DNA of 64,000 nucleotides from Phycomyces nitens (GCA_022702545.1 JAHRBC010000001.1:7192001-7256000), one strand, 5' to 3'; counted from the stretch's first letter, positions 46,901 through 62,843 are shown. The notes: generated by a model from the sequence alone, not told the origin. A program made the numbers and translations.

Positions 46901-48233
46901 CTCTGTACCTGTAGAAGATGTTCGGGAGACCAACCCAATGACCAGCCGTGTCTATCTCGATGTTTACTACTTTGGATTCATTTTCCGTTGCCGCCTTCAC
47001 TTGGAGCAGGAAGGCGAACTCCTCAAATCTATTCTTGCCAGCAAACGCGAGACCAAGGCCAAGAAGGCTTTGGCCAAGGAGGCACTCGAGTCTTACGAAA
47101 TGCAGTTTGTCCATCGCCGTGCACACACTTACGCCATACAAGCTCTCTGTGGCCGCTTCACTGCGTTTTCGGCAACTGTGCGCCTTATTAAGCGATGGTT
47201 CGGTTCCCATTTGCTTTCTTCTCACGCATCAGAAGAGTTTATTGAGCTGATCTGCGCTCACGTATTCTTGGAGTCTCAGCCATGGTCTCCTGCTACAAGT
47301 GCAATGTCCGGATTCTCTCGTGTATTGGGCTTATTAGCATCTTGGGACTGGCAGCGCTTGCCCTTGATTGTGGATCTCAGTGGCGACATGCCATCAAGCA
47401 TGCGTGATTCCATCTCAGAGAAGTTTAATATGCTGCGTAACAAGAACCCGCAGATCACACAGGGAGCCATGGTAGTGGCTACCAAGAATGATCTTGATGG
47501 CCTGCGGTGGTCTGCTCAGAAGCCTTCCAAGGTCGTTGCTGCCCGTATCCAGGCATTAGCAAAGGCATCTTGTGGTGTACTTGACCAGGCCATTGCATCT
47601 GGGGAAGAAAAGGATATCAAGGTAAGCTAGCTATATCAAATATAAAGATGAACAAGGCTAAGATCATTTTCAATCCAGCGTATCTTTGTTACTCCCATGG
47701 ATGCATACAGCAACATTATCCAGCTCAATACAGAGCGATGCACCCGCTATTTCCAATCCCTCCATCCTCAACACAAGTTCATGTCCACCACAAAAGCTGC
47801 TGGCTCAGAAATGGGTGATGTTGTTTACGCAGACTTTGACCCTGTTACAGAATACGTAAACGAGATTGAGGTAAGATAAAGATTAAATAATAAATAATAA
47901 TAAATGTCGCTAATCCTATGAATTTGCAGAGAACCTATGGAAACACCGTACTAGTATTCTACAACAAATACGGAGGTGACAAGATTGCACTGGTGTGGGA
48001 TCCTGTTACAGCAACTCCCAAACAGTGGAAGGTCCGGGTTGAATATAACAGCGTGCCTGTAGATATGACAAAGCGCGGTGTACTGGTAAGTCAATTGAAG
48101 TTAACAACCATACCCTTGCTAATTCCGTCACTAGAAACCTGCCAAGGACTGTAAAGAAGTATCCAAATTAGCTGCACCAAACTTTGAGGCCATTCTGTGC
48201 GAGATCAAGAGGCTCGGAGAGGGACTTATTTAG
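43955..48233 (+). CDS. UTP22: SSU processome protein Utp22 (Nrap/NOL6 family)
   Basis: Subunit of the UTP-C module of the small-subunit processome, in the nucleolus. The N-terminus is basic then highly acidic (EDDEEDLIEAAE, SDDEGEEEAFEED). The first Nrap domain contains IHLIGGYALKSVAKLKEPFNVDVAVEMP, followed by NNRYFYKRACYLAVLA. Later blocks match the nucleotidyltransferase-like/poly(A)-polymerase-like Nrap repeats: FWGKKSELRRFKDGSIVESVVW, THYWAGQLYPYINYSKA, RLIKRWFGSHLLSSHASEEFIEL and RIFVTPMDAYSNIIQLN. About a dozen short introns are removed; the largest exon runs from about 46026 to 47621. The stop is TAG at 48231-48233. The start ATG opens MAPAFKKKPKRT, a basic nucleolar-type leader. Confidence 0.94.
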
Positions 48234-48548
48234 AAGAGGAGAGAGAGAGATTTTTTTTTAAGAAAAAAAAAAGATTATTTCATATAAAATTGCATTTGAC
48301 AAAATATATACACCAAAATCGTTGCATTCAAACAAAGAAGTATTGTGTGCTCGTGAATTAAAACATAATAATAAGCATCCAAGGCCAATTCTGGTTTGCT
48401 CCCCCCATTTTTATTATGCAGCCAATCAAAATCTGTTGGTCACTCCCTTTTGGACCTCATGCTCCTTGCCTTTTTCTTGTTACTTTTAACCTGCTTCTTG
48501 GCTTTGCAGTAATAGGCTTTCTTCTAGACGTGTATACGTATTCTCAAG
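48234..48548. other. Spacer UTP22/FHIP
   Basis: A 315-bp noncoding spacer with T and A homopolymers near 48249-48272; 3' end of UTP22 and promoter of the next gene on the same strand. Confidence 0.6.
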
Positions 48549-51447
48549 ATGGACTACTTTTCAAAGTTCAAAAAACGGATCGTGGCTCCCAAAGTGCAGC
48601 CAACTAGTGCAATGCAACTTTCCAAGTTCCATAAATGTTGGGATTATGTTCATGTAAGTGTGCGATCCCAGTCTGGATCCCCATTGACTTGTTCAACAGA
48701 ATGTCCTGATGATGGAGCAAAACGTGGGCAAGGTTCATGTGGACCAGACAGAGATCCCAGAGAACCTACGCCATATGGTGGATATGCTGGTCGATGAAGA
48801 AGCAAGACAAGAAGACAACACCACCGGAGTGTGCATGGAGTATCTTTTAAAGAATGGCGTATTGGAGTATCTGGTTAATGTTTCTGAAAAGGTGGACAGC
48901 CCGGCTGATATCTGTGGAGAGACGATTAGGATGATTGCCAGCATGATCGATCTACTGGACGATCGCTTTCTAGTCCACCATGCTGTCCACAAACCAACGA
49001 TCAAACTGTTGCGCTTTTGTGTACTGGATGACAGACAGAGTGACATTTACCATGAAGATCTTGTGGACCTAATGTATATCATTTGCTCCAAGATATATGG
49101 TTTCCCTGCACTGCTCAATATCTTCTTTCATGACAAGCAATGGCTAACCACTCCCCAAAAGTCTCTCCATATGCGCGATTCCAATTCTGGTGCCAAGGAT
49201 CCCAAGAAGCCTGAATATGAATTCCTATTGTTCACTTATCTGCTACGGTTTGTTCATCGAGAGGGCCGTTCGGGTGATTTTGCAAGGACCGGTTTACTGT
49301 TCTTGATGGAGATGGCGACAGAACAGCTGGGAGACTTTATTCTGGAATCTGACTTTGCCAGCATCATGGCAGCAGGTCTTGGTGCTCTGTATTCGCAGCT
49401 GCCTCGTAAACTTATGGTGAATGATGAAGATGAAATCAATTCTAGTTCAGCGTCCTATCTACTTGGCCAGGACAGACATCCTCGATTAGAGAACCTTTCA
49501 AGTGCTGAACAATCAAACTCAAAGGAATTCAAACTTCAACTGGATTCTTTTCTCAAGTTGCTCGAGTTTTGTCAAGATGTATTGACTCGATGTCCTCACA
49601 GAGAGATATCCGTTCGGCTATTACAGAGTGTTCGTTCAATCTTTCTCGAGAATATTCTCTATCCCTCTATTCTAGAGTGCTCTGATATGGACGGATCTTC
49701 AGTAGCTGTAATTAGCTATATTGACCTGATCCTCCAGACATTGCAACAAGATGCCCTGGCAGAAGTTGTTGTAGGATTTCTGATGAATGAAGAAGACCAG
49801 ATTATAGAGAGTCGTCTGCGCGAAAATGGCATCTTTCTTTTGGCTGGGCTTTCTTTGGATGTCCCCAAACCTTCGCCTTACTTTACCACTGTCGAACGCT
49901 TCACACTCAAGGATCTTATTTTCACCAGACTTCAATCAAACTCTCAATCAACTGTCGTTGCTACTCTAAAGCTCCTCAAGACTTTGATTGTTAAGCACTG
50001 CCGTTATTCTCTCCAATTACTGGCCATAGAGCCCGATATTGACCCCAAGGACGAATCTGATGGAAAGACGCCTTCAACTTGGATCTCTCACCATATTCGC
50101 GAGATGACACTATATTTCTCACTGGTTTCTGCAATCGACTCACGCCCAAACACACTGACTCTTGGATATGAGGAGTATCTCCAGGATGTTGAGCAATCAC
50201 TTGAATGTGATTGTTGTTACCAGAGGTTTACAGATAAGCTGCCTAGTCAGGATCCCCAGACTACCTCGAAAAGCGAGCGCAGAAGAAGTTTCAAATATGG
50301 TGATTGGCAAGGAAGAGTATCTCATGAAAGACATCCCATCAGAAACCTCTATCAATCTCACAACAAGGTTGTCCGTCATCGCATCAAGCCAGCCGATCCA
50401 TTGCTCCAGATCCTTCTCAGTTTGCTGAGCCATTTCTTTACTCAATCATCCGAGCTTAACTTGGCCTTGACAAGTGTGGTAGCTGCCTTGGCCACTTGCC
50501 CCTACAGAAGTCTAGAAGGCTGGATATCTTTCCGGGAAAGTGACCAAACTACAGCAGATGATGTGTTGGTTCTAGACAGAGATCATGTAAATGAAGGCAG
50601 TGAAGAGCGTGGTTCGATCCATGGCCATGATATCTATGCTCATTTTGACAATGGCTTGGTTGACGAGGACGATGAGGATGACGATCGATCGATTGATTAC
50701 GGCGTAGAGAAACCCACCCAGATGCGCGCTCCTGTTCGCTTCAAATCATACCCTCCAATCTTTACACTTCTCCGAACTCTGACACAGCAAGTGGACTATT
50801 ATCGTTCTGAGATTGATGGGTTTGACACCCTCTTGGAAGAACGCTGGCGAGGTCTTTTACTGGGAGAGTCTGATGTTGACATACAGCCTACCCCATCCAC
50901 ATCTCTATCAACCCGCAGAATGCAGGCCAGGGACCAGCCTCCAGAGGTACCTATTCCTTCGAGAAGCCTGTCTACATTCTTTGGAGTCTCTCCTGGAAAA
51001 CGTCGACCTCCTCCCCCAGCCACGTCCTCTTCCGTGCCCACAGTCAATCCTTCAAAATCACTTTCATCCTCTACAACTGCCGCGGCCTTGGCAGCTATTA
51101 GAACCCATGAGGCACCACTTCCAGTTAGTGTTGTTCCTGTTATAGTTAGTAATCCGCTTTCTCATCTGGCTATTCATGCTGCCAAGACACAGAATGTACG
51201 GATACAGCCGCTGTTTCCTTCAAATTTTGTGAGTGAGGAGCCCATATTAGATCTTGATGATGAAGACATTGTTGCATTTGCTCCTCAAGCACATCCTTCA
51301 AAGCCCAAAAGAAATGACAAGAGTACGGAGATTACGCTGGCGATGATTCTTAACAATGTAGTCATTCTTGAAGAGGCAATCAAAGAGTTGGCAGCAATTA
51401 TGCAAGTCCGACGTAGTCTTGGGATTGATGCCGTACGATACACGTGA
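48549..51447 (+). CDS. FHF-complex subunit, FHIP/FAM160 (RAI16-like) family
   Basis: Homologue of the FHIP subunit of the FTS-Hook-FHIP complex that links early endosomes to dynein. Two exons, 48549-48653 and 48700-51447, with one 46-nt intron; 950 residues. The N-terminal MDYFSKFKKRIV and W-rich start, then IPENLRHMVDMLVDEE, GVCMEYLLKNGVLEYLV and the helical repeat with YEFLLFTYLLRFVHREG fit the family. The central linker is Ser-rich and acidic (DEDDEDDDRSIDYG). A C-terminal helix (LAMILNNVVILEEAIKELAAI) closes the protein, as expected for the Hook-binding end. The exon 2 length makes it one of the longest uninterrupted reading frames in the window. Confidence 0.85.
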
Positions 51448-51527
51448 TTAGCTTAATTTTATTTTTTTCTTTAAAAAAAAATTGTATAAATCCCTTTCCT
51501 TGTTCCCACCTTTTTAGTAACAGCAGA

Positions 51528-53108
51528 ATGGCATCGACAGTTTACGTAGGAAATATACCAGCAAACTCTCACTCAGAGGATCTGAAGGAGATGTTCAACA
51601 AGTATGGAAGAGTTGTCATGATTGAGATCAAGCAGGGATTCGCCTTTGTCGTAAGTTTTCTTCAGACACACAGACACAGACACACACATACAATTACATG
51701 AGCACTACTGCGGGCACTGTCGACACACGCATTATGACGTGAAGAAGAAATTATTACCAAATGCTGGCACCGATGCATGGGATGAATAGACGCACCAAAC
51801 GCAGCAGTGTTCTTGTCTTAAATGATCCCAGCAATAACATTTTGGATTTCTAAAGGACATGGAAGATCGTCACGCATGCGAGAAAGTCATTGGACATCTG
51901 AACGGTGCTTCTTTTATGGGAAGTAACATCCGTGTCGAATTCGCACGTAGCGATACAGATCGACGTTACAGTGGCGCGGTAAAGGGGACGTGCTACAAGT
52001 GCGGTGGAGTTGGTCACTTCTTACGCGAATGCCCGAGGTAAGACACCAGACGATGGCTGTATTTTGTTCTCGGATACGCGTACACGATAACGGATACTTC
52101 ACTTCATGTCGACTTTCAAATGATCGTGTCCTTTCCACAAAAAAAAAGCATTTTCCATATGAGATCGACTATTTATATGTACGATGAATAACGTGTTAAC
52201 TGCGACATATTATCTGTACGCCATTTACCCTCTTAGTGGTCATGATGGAATTCGTAACTATCCTAGACGTTCTGATTATCGAGACACGCCCAACGGGCCA
52301 CCACCACCACCAACTGTAGATAGATACGTGCCAGAGTATAGAGACATGCCCGTACCACGCGTCCCAATTGACCGCTACAGAGATCGCTCGTATGAACGCA
52401 CAATGAATGCATTGGATACATCAGTTCACTTTAATGATCGTTATAGTCGTAACAATATGGCTGATGTTCGTGATAATTACCCGACGAGTACGTTGCTTTC
52501 GACACACAGCCTGAGTGGAAATGATGATGTTGACTTTATGTTTGGAATTTGATCCAGGAGACTTTGAGCGCTATGGAGGCACATCACGTCATTACGTGGC
52601 TAACGGAAACAATGATCGGTTACCATTGAACTACCGTAGAGATGATATGATTCAAATAGACAGACCTTATCGTAACACTCTTCCTCCCCGTGAAGAAAGA
52701 GGTTTCCATGATAGAATGAACATCAGAGGCCAGCGTATGACAAGACCCTCTGACAGAAATGATCTTCGGTAAGCGTGTCATGTCTTTCCTTGGATCCAAA
52801 TAGCGGCCTTCTCATCAAAGATCCAGACGTTCTCCTCCAAGACACAGGCCATTATCGCCTGAGCGGTACGTCACACGACCATACAGGTGCATACTCTACG
52901 CTCTCTCTCTCTCTCTCTAAGATGATAGACACAATTTACATATATTGATCGCCAAACCCATAGACCTGTAATGTACCGAGAGCCACCACCCCCTAGCTCG
53001 CGGTATAGAGACGAGCGTCCCTCAATGCCATCAGGACAGCCCGTAAGACGCCGTTCTCGCAGCCCTCCTCGCCCAAGAGGCCCCCGCACACCAAGCCCAA
53101 GACGATAA
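51528..53108 (+). CDS. SR-like splicing factor: RRM, zinc knuckle, Arg-rich tail
   Basis: Nuclear RNA-binding protein of the SRSF7/RSZ type. The RRM has RNP2 VYVGNI and RNP1 KQGFAFV, with the second half of the RRM on the next exon (DMEDRHACEKVIGHLNG, GSNIRVEFARS). A CCHC zinc knuckle follows (CYKCGGVGHFLREC). The rest is Arg/Tyr/Pro-rich with RSP and SPPRP runs near the end (RRRSRSPPRPRGPRTPSPRR). Introns one (51651-51855, 205 nt) and two (52038-52236, 199 nt) are about four times longer than most introns here and flank the RRM half and the knuckle exon. Long introns at these places are common in autoregulated SR genes, so regulated splicing is a reasonable inference. Confidence 0.85.
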
Positions 53109-53267
53109 ATGGAATATATATTTGGTTTTCAAAGAAACCATACTTTTTTTTAATTTATTCTTTTTTTTTTCTTCAAAAAAAAAGGAAATGATAAAAGCAA
53201 ATTGCTAGGTTTTCTTATTAAAATAAAGTGTTGAACTGGCACTTTGAACATATTGGTCATAATGGTC

Positions 53268-55633
53268 TTATGCAAACGCGAGTATAGTATTGCCATGCTC
53301 ACTGCGAACAAAGACATCAGACCCAGTATCTTCTGTCTTGTAGAAACCCTTTTTCAAGAAATGTCTCATCTTGGTTACATGGACATCTTCGGGCTGTGTA
53401 GCATTGACTACTGGGGAACCATTGTGTGGTCCAGAAATCACCACAAAGTTACCCTCATAAGTATCAGCAGGCAACTGGACAACAGCAGCACCCTTCAAAG
53501 CACGGACTGCAACCTTGACAGGCGAAGGGTTTGTCTTTTGGAGAACCTTCACGGCAGTGTATCCTCTAATGGAACCAGCGATCAATTCCTTGGAAGGCTC
53601 ATATTCACCCCTGATGTCTCCATCAAGAGTTCCCAAATGGATTCTTCCTCCTGTCAATCCCTAGAATATGTATAAACCAGAATATTAGAATATGTTCATT
53701 AGCAGGTATGTTCTTAATTACCTTTAAATCAATCGAGCCACGACCAAGTCCAGCCTTAAAATGGTTGAATGTGATCTTATCCAAGTTTTTTCCAGATACG
53801 ATACCAGCATCATTCATGTGAAGCTTAAGACTGTGGAATGACTTTATGTTGGAAGGGAAGACGATATCGACAGTATAAGTCACACAATCCTCGGCAGAAG
53901 GAGGTGGTGGTGGTGCGTCAAGAGGGCCAACATCCCTTCTAGCAAATACTTTGCAGAAGTTGGGATGGTGATGAGGACTGTGTTCTCTACTGTCTCCATG
54001 ACCAGGATGGGGTTCTTTAGGGCCATCGTGGGGAGGACCACCATGAGGGCCACCGTGGGGAGGACCACCATGAGGGCCGTCGTGGGGAGGACCACCGTGA
54101 GGACCATCGTGGGGAGGACCACCATGAGGGCCGTCGTGGGGAGGACCGTCGTGGGGACCGTCGTGGGGAGGACCACCATGAGGACCATCGTGGGGAGGAC
54201 CACCATGAGGACCATCGTGGGGAGGACCGTCGTGGGGACCGTCGTGGGGAGGACCACCGTGAGGACCATCGGGGGAAGGAACACTGTGAGGACCATCGTG
54301 GGGACCACCGTGGGGAGGACCATCGTGAGGACCACCGTGGGGAGGACCATCGTGAGGACCACCGTGGGGAGGACCATCGTGAGGACCACCGTGGGGAGGA
54401 CCATCGTGAGGACCACCGGGGGAAGGAACACTGTGAGGAGGGCCGTGAGGAGGGCCGTGAGGAGGGCCATGAGGAGGACCATGAGGAGGGCCATGAGGAG
54501 GACCATGAGGAGGACCATGAGGACCGCGAGATTTTTTGTCACTGTTTTGGATTTCAATGGCATATTCACCGTTATGGTTAAATGCAGTGAGGAAAACCTG
54601 ATCCTTGTTATAGTTCGCTCCGTTATAAAGAGTAATATTGACCAGGATATCTGTCTCATTAACATTTGGAGAGATCGATTTTACAATGTTAATATTGCTT
54701 CCTGGGGAGAAAAATCCCTTTGAGAATATGACGGCCTTTTGAAAGTTCTCGGGGGAGAAAGTGAATGCGTGAGAAGTGATCTGAGTAGCGTTAATCTTAC
54801 AGTCCCATGATGGGATTGGAAGAGTGGCGTTAAGATCCTGATTAATGAGCTCAACACTCTCGTCTTTTCTTTCATCGTCAGGGATAGGTCCAAAGCGGAA
54901 GCGGTGGTGACTGGGAAGAGATCTGTGTCCATCGACAAGCACAGGCTTCTCAGAATCGTCTGAGGAATCTTTCTTGTCGCCATGATGCTTTCCGTGCTTG
55001 CCATGTTTTCCATGTTTTCCATGTTTTCCATGCTTTTCATGCTTTTCATGCTTTCCATGCTTTTCAGAATGGTCCTGGTGCTTTTAATTGTAAAAATAAT
55101 ACCACAGGATAAAATAATTAATACGATTTAAAGATATATAAAATATTGTAATACGCAAGTGACACATACCCCTTGACGACCAAATTTGGGACCGGATTCC
55201 CAGATTTTTGTGTGATCAAACGCATATTCCAGTTCTTGCATGTATTTACACAGCTGGCCAACTTCTCCGTGTTCGTGGTGGACCTCAGATGGGCCATTAT
55301 ACATGGCAGAAACTGTTTCAACTGAAGTATCCTTTGAATGTATATATTAGCAACGGTATTGCTTTGAGCATATTTGATGTTCTTTGAGCTATTTGGCTTA
55401 CCTCGAAGCTAAAGATAGGGAATTGGGTCAAGGTAAGCAGAGCAATGGCACCACCGATCATGAGTGCCTTTTTAAACTTTTGGCCTAAGAAAGAGCTTAT
55501 GAGGATATTTTGAAATTGATCAGATGAATCATTACTTACATTTGCCATTGGATTGACATGATTGAGTGGGTTGAGGAGCAGGAATCTCCTTTTCGGCTGT
55601 TGGTAAAGGAGAGTATTCTCCCTTGTTTTCCAT
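53268..55633 (-). CDS. Type-II membrane protein with HGPP tandem array and adhesin-like ends
   Basis: Unnamed protein. Exon 1 gives a short cytosolic N-terminus (MENKGEYSPLPTAEKE); exon 2 a single membrane segment (ALMIGGAIALLTLTQFPIF), so a type-II or signal-anchor topology. Then come an extracytosolic Cys-containing stretch, a KHGKHEKHGKHGK basic run, a globular part with several N-x-S/T sites (NATQI, NETD, NITLYN), a Gly-His-Pro-Pro/Asp array (54012-54530), and a C-terminal part with beta-repeat character (GLGRGSIDLK, GGRIHLGTLDGDIRGEY) that resembles the bacterial/fungal adhesin-like DUF4097 pattern. Five exons; last intron about 53663-53721. Likely surface or secretory-path protein, perhaps metal-binding through His; function is inference. 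Confidence 0.75.
54012..54530 (-). repeat. Coding tandem repeat (GPHDGPPHGG units)
   Basis: In-frame repeat of 9-12 nt words building 12- to 36-nt higher units such as GPPHDGPHG and GPPHGPPH. The C-terminal-proximal copies alternate DGPHGGPPH, the proximal block is plain PPHGPPHG, and a SVPSP spacer interrupts the array twice. The array keeps frame throughout. Confidence 0.9.
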
Positions 55634-56938
55634 TATGAAACTCAAAAAGAAAATAGGAAAAAAAAAAGAAGTTTTAAACAAGTGAGGATTGGTTACGGTC
55701 TATTGTTTTATATGATTAGTTTTTTGCAATTTTTCCCGTAAAATTACGATATATATATAAAAAACTGCCAAGACATTTGATCACTGCCAAATCGGGGTAT
55801 ATCGTACAGCCAAGACATGACACACAAACGCTTCCTCGGCAGCAACCAAGTTACTGAGGTGATATCTGGATAAGCGAAACAGTAAATAAGATTATTAGGC
55901 TATAGAGACGACTATTATTGCAACTGTAGTTGGAGTAGAATAGCAAATTTCTGGACTACTGTTTCAATCACTAGACAGTTATGGCAATATTTATTTAATT
56001 TTAGAGGGAATATTTTTGTGTCTCAGCTCAACTGTATATATATAACTTCATTTGTAAAAGATTGGTAGGATTTCCTGGTAATTTGAATAATAACTGTGAA
56101 TATATATATTTATATATATTTATATTTATATTTATATATGTTTAAAGAGGCATCTTGTTCCATTGGATAGATAAATGAGGTATAATTCATTCTTATAGGC
56201 TGGTGTGATCCACATAATCTCCTATTGTAAATGTAAAGTCCAAAGGCTAATCATTCAAGCTTTTATCAGATCTGTCAAACTATATATTCCAAAAGTAATG
56301 GATAAATGTCCATATTTAATATCCAATAGGCTAGAATGGATATTTGGAATTGAATTTAGAAAGGTAGATGCTTTGGAATATGTAGAATACAAAAATCTAT
56401 ACTGGGTCTTTAGATTGTATGATAAAAGTGGGACCAAAACTGATGATTTATAAAAGATGTGTATTACCTCTTTAAATCAGGTTTTTTTTTAGCCTAGGTA
56501 TTCTTTATTGCTTGTGAAATTGTTCTTGATTTGCAGCCATTTTGATATATCTGGGATTAGGGTAGATATCTCCAAGAAGAGAATGCTTCTATGGGTAACA
56601 TATTTATTTGTTTGTTTGTTTTTTGGTAGGTCAATAGACTCTGTTCTTTATATTTGGCTCATCAAAAGCATTTGTACTGGAAACGATGTTTGATATCTTG
56701 GGTTTAAGGATCATTTTACCGCATTATCGACTCTTGTCTTTTTGGTGGCCATCTCGATAACATTGGGTCTTTTAAAACGACATTTACCATAAACAATGGT
56801 CAATTGTAAATACCAATAATACCAACAGGTCTGTTGATAGATACAGATATTAAAAAATGTGGAATAGAAAGGGGATGGATTGACTGCAATTAGCAATAAA
56901 AAATTCACTAAAATCAGGGGACGACAAATGAACAGAGA

Positions 56939-56973
<35 letters not shown>

Positions 56974-57422
56974 TTATAATTCGCTGCCTTCTTTTTTTAT
57001 GAGTATGTTCTGTAGGCATTCATTCCTATCTATATCAACTTGAATTCATATTAGAATCCACAGCTCGCTTTGAATTGGGACATTTTGACCTTTGTTACGC
57101 TTAAAAGTCCTAAATGCCTAGATAACCCAAATACACAGCATGCTCATAAAATAAGGTGATAATTAAGCACCTTTGCAAGACACTTGCTGTATTTTCATAA
57201 AGCACATTATTAATTGTGACCAAAGTCAGTAATAATAATAATATAATAATATAATAATAATCAAATAATCAAATCAGAGATATCCAGTTGAGTTCATGAT
57301 GTCACACAGCATTTCCATTCCGCCACGTATCAACTTCCTAAGCGGCGTTTGATGCACAATCTTCTCTCACTGGTTCCTGTTTTAAGCACTCTGATAGCTA
57401 TAACCAAAAAGAACGCGCCATT
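55634..57422. other. AT-rich spacer
   Basis: Promoter side of both the HGPP-repeat gene and SEC23, about 1.8 kb. It has ATATATTT runs near 56100-56140, a TG microsatellite near 56944-56971 and an AAT run near 57230-57260. Small open frames (56205-56453 plus, 56711-57019 minus) have no motif. Confidence 0.6.
56944..56971. repeat. TG dinucleotide microsatellite
   Basis: About fourteen perfect TG copies in an AT-rich spacer. Confidence 0.9.
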
Positions 57423-60300
<2,878 letters not shown>

Positions 60301-60599
60301 AGAGTGTGGTCAACAACAAGACACTAGCATATCAGCACAGAATATCCATATTTATAATAACATACACCCCTCTGGACTTTTGGTGCTTTCAGAGCAACCA
60401 AGACAGAAAAAAAATAAATTGCTTTTCTTATATGTCTTTCTTTCTTTCTTCTTCTTTTTCAAGGGTAATATGGTGTGAATACAAAAAAGAACAGTGTTTC
60501 AAAAAACGAAACAGGTGAAAAAAAAGGAGGAAAGTATATTATGATGTACAGTATGAAACACAGAGTATACATATATTCTGGATGTGTATATGATGGAGG

Positions 60600-62404
60600 T
60601 TAGATTTCAAAATCTTCACAGTGAAGATGTGGAATAGTTTTACAATCGGTGATTCCAGCAATAATATTCTTTATATTGCCATTGAAACCTGGAGGGCCAC
60701 AGGCTATCAAAGAAGAATAGGCATTAGACACATGATTCAACAAGGACACTCGACCTATTTTGTGTGTGTGTGTTGCTTACCAAACACGCCCATGGAATCA
60801 CCACGATTGGCCTTGAAAAACGACTTTAGATCAACACGCTTGTCTGAAACTATTGACGGTTGGACACGTTTAGAGCTTGTATTCATATCATCTGACTCCT
60901 TTTGCTTCATAAGCCCACTGGTTTCCATTGTATATCTGGTTACTTTCTCGTTATTCTCTACTGTTTCCGAAAAAGCATCAATTGTCATATTTGAACAATC
61001 ATCTTTCTGGCGAGTGACAAAAAATGCAACATGAAGACTAGGGAATCGTTCGGGATTTTGCTGATGAGCATACTCGAATGAATCCATAATCTGTTGGATT
61101 TCCTCGCGAAACCAACCAAGCTCGGCCATTGAACGTACAGACCACAAGAAATGGATATTTTTTGTCTTTATTCTTGATTGGAGGCAGTGATCTGGTTCTT
61201 CAATCAAGGCTTTGTACAGCTCACGGAAAAGGCGGATACCAAATGTGATTCCTGCTCCTCCGTTAAGAATAGCAATAGTGTCGTGTTCGGTGAGCATGGT
61301 GTTGGCCTGAAGATCGGACGAGCCGTTTCCGAATGGTCCACTCAAAAGGACATTGAGTTCTTGGGAAGGATCGATCTTTTCAAATAGTTTACGGGTCCAG
61401 TTTCCACGTACAGTGATATAGACTTCGATCTTGTCACAAGCACCATCTTCTGCTACATGGGCACTGGTTATAGTGAATGGATGCCATTCGAACCAAGACA
61501 CCGAGGGAATGCAGAGAGAGACATATTGGCCGGGAGTATGTACCATTGGGCTTGAAAGACGAAGTGACAAACGTACACATCGTTCTGGCATTATTTCGAC
61601 GCGTGCATGGGCTACATGAGACTTGACACACCAGCTTGCGAATACGTTTAAAACATAGACAATTATGCCTGCTACAAAGTACCGCATCGCATATGGTGTG
61701 TGCTTTGCAATGGCCCCGATGAACCCGAAAGCGAACAGATGGGTAAAGATAAAGAACTCGTGGCTGTATTTCCGCACGGGATAGATACTGCCAACGAAAA
61801 CTAGCATTAGACAGGCATAACCCGCCAAGCCATAATGGACCTTTAGCAAGGACAATTGAGAGGCCAAGAATACGGGAAATTTGGCCCAGGATTTGATATG
61901 GAATGCCATGTGTATTGTGGCCAGTACAGCAATTGACGTTCCTAGCATCCGGTGGAGAACATTGAGCTTGGTTGGCGAGATGCCTGTCAAAAAGCTCATG
62001 GCCGAGCTTTTTCCTGTAGATCCAAGTACAAAGGGTACAATTGACAGGGCAAGGAATCCGGCACGATTGGAGTTCAAGGCGAGATCGGTATTGACCAACA
62101 AAAGAGGTATTCCGGTGGATAGGAGAGCAATAAGGATGAGAAATGTTCCAATCGGAGGGAATATTGGTATACGAGGTATGGCAGTATACGAGCACTTGTT
62201 GATAATATATTGTTCAATACGGGAATATCTTTTGATAAAGGAACTTAATGGTGAAGGTTTGGAATGAGAATGGTTCCAAGTCATGAGGCCATGTCGAATG
62301 GTCAACAGAAATGTGAATCCGGCTAGAACACCAGCAAGTGCTCCAGAGTAGGTCATGTTTCCATTCCAAGGAGTCTCCCCCGAATCCATGTCCATTCCTT
62401 CCAT
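60600..62404 (-). CDS. Ferric/cupric reductase transmembrane component (FRE family)
   Basis: Plasma-membrane flavocytochrome that reduces ferric iron outside the cell. Several membrane spans are visible. The haem-binding histidines lie in LHRMLGTSIAVLATIHMAFH and HEFFIFTHLFAF. The FAD site is HPFTITS and the NADPH site includes NGGAGITFGIRLFREL. A last exon, reached through a 95-nt intron, adds the conserved CGPPGF and ends CEDFEI. The first exon starts at ATG 62404 with a Met-rich MEGMDMDSGE; the upstream in-frame codon at 62458 is TTG, so the ATG is chosen. The Met/Asp N-terminus could bind metal, but that is only a suggestion. It converges with SEC23. Confidence 0.9.
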
Positions 62405-62560
62405 AGTAACTGTTGAATAAGAGAGAAAGGCAATGCAATCAGATAAAGAAGTCCGCAAAGATCAAACTGGGTAATAAATTGAAATAAAATAAAATACAAA
62501 AAAGGGTAATCCAATCAATAGGTCTTTCCGAGCAAAAAAACCTCAATTCTGCGCTGCAAA

Positions 62561-62595
<35 letters not shown>

Positions 62596-62843
62596 CACAT
62601 CACACCTGTCAGTAATGGCTAAACGCTTCATTTAACTACAGTCACATTACTCTACAGGTTCTAATTCGTATCATGGCTCGGCATCAATACCAAGTAGATC
62701 AATTGACTGGTTGACCAGCATTCTACCTTGCCAAACACCTATCTGTGGTCTGTTTATACACACCTTCTAAGTATTGGGATATCAAGCGACAATAAACGAG
62801 GATTTATTCTGTATTTTGAAATCAAACTTTGACTATATTGAAA
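62405..62843. other. Spacer with 29-A homopolymer
   Basis: Promoter side of the ferric reductase gene and 3' side of the oxidoreductase gene. It holds a pure A run (62566-62594) and no coding-like sequence; a plus-strand open frame entering from the right is a shadow of the oxidoreductase gene. Confidence 0.6.
62566..62594. repeat. Poly-A homopolymer
   Basis: Twenty-nine consecutive adenines preceded by five thymines. No retroposed gene is seen next to it. Confidence 0.9.

Noticed and set aside
62566..62594. Poly-A run as tail of a retroposed gene making the intronless oxidoreductase
   Set aside because: The run lies 3' of the oxidoreductase stop on the minus strand but reads as poly-T on that strand, so it has the wrong polarity, and no target-site duplication is visible.
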